Shown here: in pieces, positions 61,583-64,000 of the stretch
Layout: the number at the start of each line of letters is the position of its first letter
Numbering within the stretch: position 1 is the stretch's first letter
NCBI GenBank assembly: GCA_030765525.1
Contig: JAVCCK010000030.1
Location: 19,629 to 83,628 of the forward strand
DNA from: Candidatus Lernaella stagnicola
Lineage (GTDB): Bacteria; Lernaellota; Lernaellaia; Lernaellales; Lernaellaceae
Direction of reading: 5' to 3'
Length of the DNA stretch: 64,000 nt
Program-made: the position numbers and the translations under genes
Notes under the pieces: model-generated
Told to the model about the DNA's origin: nothing
The model's input: the letters and a program-made list of their open reading frames with translations, nothing else
The model's database searches: none

Positions 61583-62025
61583 TACATGCCCTCCATCGTG
61601 TCGCGCGTAAGTTTGCGGGCTCGGCCGGTGGTGCGGGCCGACGGGTCGGTCTCACGGATGCTCGTCATCTCGTCGGCGGTTTTGTTCGCCCCCTGCCCGG
61701 TGAGGATGAATTTGCGCTCGCTGATTCGTTCCAGCTTGCGCCGCAATTGCTTCTCGTCTTCCCGCTCCTGCTCGCCGTAGTTCCAGTTTTTGCGACGGCA
61801 AAGCGTGAACCACGCGAGTTGATGCGCCAGGCCTTTGACCTGCTCCGTCGCGGTCAGCGGCGTCGGGTAGCGGCCGGCGGCGTACCCTTCCAAATCGGCG
61901 TCGGCGCTCGCGATTGCCTGTTCGATCCAGGTGTCCTGGTCGTCGTCGTCTAAATCGCCGAGCGTCGCGTCCAGATCGGCCGCGACGCAGCGTTCGCGGA
62001 ATTCGTCGCTCGTTAGGCTGGCCAT
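61582..62025 (-). CDS. Phage gp36-like protein (DUF1320)
   Basis: The 147-residue product matches DUF1320 (Mu gp36/gp436): DQDTWIEQAIASADADLEGY, AGRYPTPLTATEQVKGLAHQ and a charged C-terminus. These are head-tail adaptor-like proteins. The start ATG 62025 follows GAGAGGA. It overlaps the gpG stop. Confidence 0.82.
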   Translation of the reverse strand: MASLTSDEFRERCVAADLDATLGDLDDDDQDTWIEQAIASADADLEGYAAGRYPTPLTATEQVKGLAHQLAWFTLCRRKNWNYGEQEREDEKQLRRKLERISERKFILTGQGANKTADEMTSIRETDPSARTTGRARKLTRDTMEGM

Positions 62026-62101
62026 GTTCGTTCGTCCTCTCTGCGCGTTTCCGGCGCTCTAGAAGGGGCCCGCGAGCGCAGGCCCCCGATTAGAACGTCG
62101 A

Positions 62102-63004
62102 TCAGGCGGTGTGGACGCACTTGGATAACAGGTGCCACCACAACGGCATGTCGGTCGCGTAGAAGTCGAACCCGAACAGGCCTTCGGCGTGTTCTTCGCC
62201 CGGCTTGACGAGCCAACGCGGGACCGTTTGTTTCGTGTGCGGAAACCCGAACGGTTTCATCCGCTTCGACAGGTCGGCGAGCCCCCACAGAGTGGTGGCG
62301 CCGTCAATGTCGAGCACGACGATCTTGAACTTCTTGTACAGAACATTGCCCTCGCCGCCGGCAAGCGGGTTCTTGTCGATGATGTTTTCGGCCGTGCCTT
62401 CCAAATCCGGCGTGATCCACAACGTGTCGGGATGGACCCGCATGGAGTGGCCGTTTTCGCCCTTGTACGCCCGCATCGCGGCGCGCACGGTGACGATGTT
62501 GGTAGCCGACAAATCGAGGTCGCTCCAGTAGTTCTGCTGCGTGCCCCCGCTGACAATACCGGTGTCGATGGGGTGAGCCGCGGAGAAGAACGACGTTTCG
62601 TCGTAGCCAAGGTACGCCGCTTCCGACCCGTGGCCGTCAGCCAAGAGCGAGCACAGCGCGTCGAACTGGTGCTCGACGTAGTCGTCGGCCAAATCCGCCA
62701 TCGCCGCGGCAACCTGGCCGAGGCGGTCGAACAGAATGTCGCCCATGTCCACCGCAACCGAGTCGTCCCACAACCTCAGGCGACGCGTCAGAATGAACGC
62801 CTCCAGGTTCTGCTTCGTGCGGTCGCCGATCCATTCGGTCACCTTCGATTTTCGCACGATCATCTTGTAGGTGATCGTGTCGGTCGTAACAGGAATGTCT
62901 TCGAAGAACGCCAGGTGCTCCGTCGGCAGTTCCTGCAACGCCTTCATATACGCGGCGCGCAACGTGCGTTCGGTCGCCCTATAAGTCACAGCATTGAGCA
63001 GCAT
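62102..63004 (-). CDS. Mu-like major head (capsid) subunit gpT
   Basis: The 300-residue product starts behind AAGGAGG. It has the Mu gpT pattern: EWIGDRTKQNLEAFILTRRL, the middle DYVEHQFDALCSLLADGHGS and FFSAAHPIDTGIVSGGTQQN, and the C-terminal FKIVVLDIDGATTLWGLADL and WLVKPGEEHAEGLFGFDFYA. It forms the icosahedral shell. The size matches Mu gpT (about 305 residues). Confidence 0.92.
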   Translation of the reverse strand: MLLNAVTYRATERTLRAAYMKALQELPTEHLAFFEDIPVTTDTITYKMIVRKSKVTEWIGDRTKQNLEAFILTRRLRLWDDSVAVDMGDILFDRLGQVAAAMADLADDYVEHQFDALCSLLADGHGSEAAYLGYDETSFFSAAHPIDTGIVSGGTQQNYWSDLDLSATNIVTVRAAMRAYKGENGHSMRVHPDTLWITPDLEGTAENIIDKNPLAGGEGNVLYKKFKIVVLDIDGATTLWGLADLSKRMKPFGFPHTKQTVPRWLVKPGEEHAEGLFGFDFYATDMPLWWHLLSKCVHTA

Positions 63005-63019
63005 ATTGTCCTCCTTCCT

Positions 63020-64000
63020 TTACGCGTCGTTTTCAACGCCGCTGCTGTAGGTGACCCGAGCGCCGTAGATTTTCACGTCGTCCGTGTCCGCGTTTATGGT
63101 CACTTCGATGAGCAGGAACTCGCCGACGCTTACGAGCGCGCCGATTCCCGTCGCCAGCGTGTCGAGGGTTACCCAGCCGCGCGCGGCGGCGTTCGCCATC
63201 GTCAACGTATCCGTGACGATGGGCGTGGTGTTCCCATATTCGAAGACGCGGATATCAAGATTGCATTCCTCGTCCGTATCTTCGATCGCGTCGAATTCGA
63301 TGATTAAGTCAGCGGCGGCGCCGACCGTGGCCAGTTCCGGAACCGTCAGGCCGAACAGGAACACGTCGGCCGCGTCGTCGATGGCGACGTAGCCTTCCGC
63401 CGCGCCCGTATGCGCGGCGCCGGCGGGCAACCCGGTCGCCGTGAACCCGCTGAACGGCGGCGCAGTCAGCACCTCCGTTGCGCTGATGTAGCCGAACGGG
63501 GCGACCAGTGTCTTTTGAGTATTGCTGTTGGTTGTGAAAGCAATGTCGGATCCCGCATCGACGATGTCGGTCGTGGTCACGCCGGCGTCGGCGTACAGTT
63601 CGCCATCGATCTCGACGAGGCCCTCGATGTAGGCGTCCTCGCCGTCGATCGTTTGATCCGGCGTGCCGTTGCCGACCGTCAAGCTGCCGACGAGAATATT
63701 GAAGTCGCTCGCCGCGCTGGCCGCGGTGCACTGAAAGTCGTCGCTGGTGGTCTCGTCGTAAAGGCAGCTCCAATCGCTGCCGGCGCCCCAGGCCACCGCC
63801 ACGTCGTCGCCGACGATTGCGCCGCCGTCGGAATAGATCACGCCGTCGATCTCAACGAGGCCCTCGATGTAGACGTCCTCGCCGTCAATGGTCTGGCCCG
63901 GCGTGCCGTTGCCGACGGTCAAGCTACCGACGAGAATGTTGAAATCGCTCGCCGCGCTGGCCGCGGTGCACTGAAGGTCGTCACTGGTGGTTTCGTCGTA
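63020..64000 (-). CDS. Phage capsid-associated or fibre protein with 80-residue repeats (5' end outside window)
   Basis: The frame is open to the right edge, so at least 326 residues are visible and the start is missing. Two near-identical repeats of 80 residues (SDFNILVGSLTVGNGTPDQT, IDGEDAYIEGLVEIDGELYA) form the visible N-terminal part. A C-terminal jelly-roll-like domain follows (VFLFGLTVPELATVGAAADL, VSVGEFLLIEVTINADTDDV). Directly upstream of gpT, it may decorate the capsid or form a head fibre. Repeat sequences of this type are common in environmental phages. No protease is seen. Confidence 0.7.
   Translation of the reverse strand, partial: YDETTSDDLQCTAASAASDFNILVGSLTVGNGTPGQTIDGEDVYIEGLVEIDGVIYSDGGAIVGDDVAVAWGAGSDWSCLYDETTSDDFQCTAASAASDFNILVGSLTVGNGTPDQTIDGEDAYIEGLVEIDGELYADAGVTTTDIVDAGSDIAFTTNSNTQKTLVAPFGYISATEVLTAPPFSGFTATGLPAGAAHTGAAEGYVAIDDAADVFLFGLTVPELATVGAAADLIIEFDAIEDTDEECNLDIRVFEYGNTTPIVTDTLTMANAAARGWVTLDTLATGIGALVSVGEFLLIEVTINADTDDVKIYGARVTYSSGVENDA
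63583..64000 (-). repeat. 240-bp tandem repeat in the capsid-associated gene
   Basis: Bases 63583-63760 and 63823-64000 are about 90 percent identical, with period 240. For example, 18 of 20 plus-strand bases agree at 63721-63740 and 63961-63980. More copies may lie to the right. Confidence 0.85.

Overview
The window is about 64 kb of high-GC bacterial DNA from a Gram-negative (diderm) organism: it has a complete Tol-Pal system, OmpA-type and lipobox lipoproteins, an outer-membrane barrel candidate and TonB-like proteins. No rRNA is present, so taxonomy is not fixed. The overall style (many secreted proteins with Asp/Thr-rich linkers, DUF4388/TPR proteins, B12-radical SAM genes) suggests an uncultivated lineage of the former Deltaproteobacteria or a neighbouring phylum. 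This is inference.

Layout, left to right. 1-1050 is the C-terminal part of SMC. 1176-7135 (minus) is tolQ-tolR-tolA-tolB-pal-cpoB plus an extra OmpA-like lipoprotein, read from a good promoter upstream of tolQ. 7382-16271 is an accessory block of secreted and lipoproteins, several with Asp/Thr repeat linkers. 16284-20824 (minus) encodes a two-gene NuoG-like plus NuoF/GltD-like redox complex. 21006-23636 (minus) is an ABC-2 exporter. 23911-28901 holds a poly-Asp DUF4397 lipoprotein, a small PH-like protein, an SDR, two TonB-like proteins and a DsbA-family protein. cysS follows, then three overlapping radical SAM genes (30455-34349), an SNF-family Na+ symporter coupled to a small membrane protein, a DUF4388/TPR protein, a secretin-like fragment, and a tRNA-Pro(UGG)-prmC-murA unit. 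41707-46373 carries two paralogous BNR/PKD secreted proteins flanking an outer-membrane barrel candidate.

From about 46.4 kb to the right edge lies one end of a Mu-like contractile-tailed prophage. Two small plus-strand genes sit at its outer edge. The structural genes then run on the minus strand in Mu-like order: capsid-associated repeat protein, major head subunit gpT, gp36, gpG, gp37, gp38-like, sheath, tube, tail chaperone with a likely frameshift extension, tape measure, gpN, hub gpP, gp45-48, fibre, endolysin. The transposase, terminase, portal and protease genes would lie beyond the right edge.

The most interesting signal is a shared C-terminal architecture. Five exported proteins (genes ending at 10141, 11736, 13175, 41707 and 46373) have ordinary type I signal peptides, a long Asp/Thr/Gly low-complexity tail, and an exact C-terminal Cys-(Gly/Ala)-Cys. 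Two further Asp-rich proteins (7382 and 23911) instead have an N-terminal lipobox Cys next to the poly-Asp stretch and lack the terminal CxC. This looks like an undescribed C-terminal anchoring or sorting signal that substitutes for N-terminal lipidation.
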